Origin: Acidobacteriota bacterium
Lineage (GTDB): Bacteria > Acidobacteriota > Polarisedimenticolia > J045
Assembly (NCBI GenBank): GCA_020350085.1
Contig: CP070706.1
Span: 2,022,646 to 2,029,106 of the forward strand
DNA: 6,461 nucleotides
Reading direction: 5' to 3'
In this document: positions 5,991 through 6,461 of the stretch, one piece after another
Position numbering within the stretch: the first letter of the stretch is position 1
Layout of the letters: the number at the start of each line of letters is the position of its first letter
Made by a program: the position numbers and the translations under genes
The notes under the pieces: model-generated
The model's database searches: none
What the model saw: only the letters and a program-made list of their open reading frames with translations
What the model was told of the DNA's origin: nothing

Positions 5991-6461
5991 ATGAGTGCTT
6001 TCGAAGAGCCCGTCTGCGTGACAGGCCGACCGTCTGCTGACGCGTCCCGCGTGGATGCAAGCGACGAGACCTCCGGCGCCGTTGCAAAGAAGTTCTCCGC
6101 GCTGAGTCCGCGCGAAGCGGACGTTCTGGCGCTCGCGGTGCGCGGGCTGCTCGATCGCGTGACGGTGCCGCTCGCCCGCGCGGCGGCGACGTTCTCCGAC
6201 GGCTACGGCTGGCGAGAGTCGGGCTACGCCCGGTAGTCCGATTTGACGAGAGAGTGCTTCGGTCGCTCGTCGCGGTGGCTGCGGGATCTGGCCTGGATCG
6301 GCCGTTCGATCGCGCTCTGGCCGCAGCTCGGCGTGGCGCTGTGCGGCGCTGTGCGGCGCTGTGCGGCGACGACGGACAGCCCCCGCTCGGTCAGGAAGCG
6401 GCCTATCACATCGCGCGCGTGGCTAACGAGACGACGATCGACGCCTGGATCCGGCACGCGC
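5991..6461 (+). pseudogene. Broken N-terminal part of an HNH-endonuclease-associated family protein, runs off the right edge
   Basis: An ATG at 5991 opens 81 codons ending at TAG (6234-6236). Coding-like sequence continues in the same frame beyond it: SDLTRECFGRSSRWLRDLA, then IGRSIALWPQLGVALCG. After the 10-bp repeat at 6335-6368, sensible sequence resumes in a different frame: CGDDGQPPLGQEAAYHIA, then RVANETTIDAWIRHA to the edge. Joined up, the pattern (GYAR, x, D..RE.FGRS.RWLRDLA, LPxL..AL, GxPLG, RVA, W) recalls the helical N-terminal region of proteins that often end in an HNH nuclease domain and are repeated in deltaproteobacterial genomes. That assignment is from memory and the HNH domain would lie outside. 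Residues 38-50 (LSPREADVLALAV) superficially resemble a LuxR helix-turn-helix. No ribosome site precedes 5991. One nonsense codon and one frameshift suggest decay, or phase variation plus a mutation. Confidence 0.6.
6335..6368 (+). repeat. Tandem 10-bp repeat, 3.4 copies
   Basis: The unit GGCGCTGTGC is repeated perfectly at 6335-6344, 6345-6354 and 6355-6364, followed by a partial GGCG. Because 10 is not a multiple of three, each gain or loss of a unit shifts the reading frame. One or four full units would join the flanking coding segments in one frame; the three present do not. Confidence 0.9.

Noticed and set aside
6104..6142. LuxR-type helix-turn-helix (LSPREADVLALAV)
   Set aside because: The resemblance stops after about 13 residues; the following sequence (RGLLDRVTVPLARAA) lacks the recognition helix, and the downstream context fits the HNH-associated family better.

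Overview
The window is about two-thirds GC. Its coding genes end most codons in G or C, which suggests a GC-rich bacterium. A sedoheptulose-7-phosphate isomerase gene (gmhA) points to a Gram-negative cell that makes heptose for lipopolysaccharide. The mix of genes (bacterial M49 peptidase, YedF-like protein, split nuclease/helicase pair, broken HNH-type protein) would fit Myxococcota or a related deltaproteobacterial or candidate lineage. That placement is inference; there is no rRNA here to confirm it.

Layout: (1) 1-681, plus strand: the C-terminal third of a zinc dipeptidyl-peptidase III family (M49) protein, entering from the left. (2) 712-1068, minus strand: a single-domain DsrE/YedF-like protein, convergent with the peptidase. 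(3) 1209-1763, plus strand: a YkgJ-family cysteine-cluster protein, divergent from the YedF-like gene across a 140-base gap. (4) 1898-5825, plus strand: a probable operon of gmhA, a Cas4/RecB-like Fe-S nuclease of the TM0106 type, and a superfamily-1 UPF1/DNA2-type helicase. Nuclease and helicase overlap by ATGA. Related bacterial proteins often carry both halves in one chain, so this is probably one nuclease-helicase machine encoded as two polypeptides, or one gene split by a single-base indel. (5) 5826-5990: an AT-rich gene-free gap with a possible extended -10 promoter. (6) 5991 to the right edge: the N-terminal part of what looks like an HNH-endonuclease-associated protein family. It is broken by an in-frame TAG and by a 10-bp tandem repeat that throws it out of frame.

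How the genes relate: the nuclease and helicase very likely act together on DNA, in repair, processing or possibly defence. gmhA is a housekeeping gene that shares the transcript direction and perhaps the promoter. The YedF-like and YkgJ-like genes share a divergent intergenic region and both have conserved cysteines (sulfur/selenium or metal chemistry), but no functional link is shown. No CRISPR array, tRNA, rRNA or insertion sequence was seen. The most interesting items are the split nuclease-helicase with a degenerate exonuclease-like domain and a palindrome at its junction, and the repeat-disrupted gene at the right edge.
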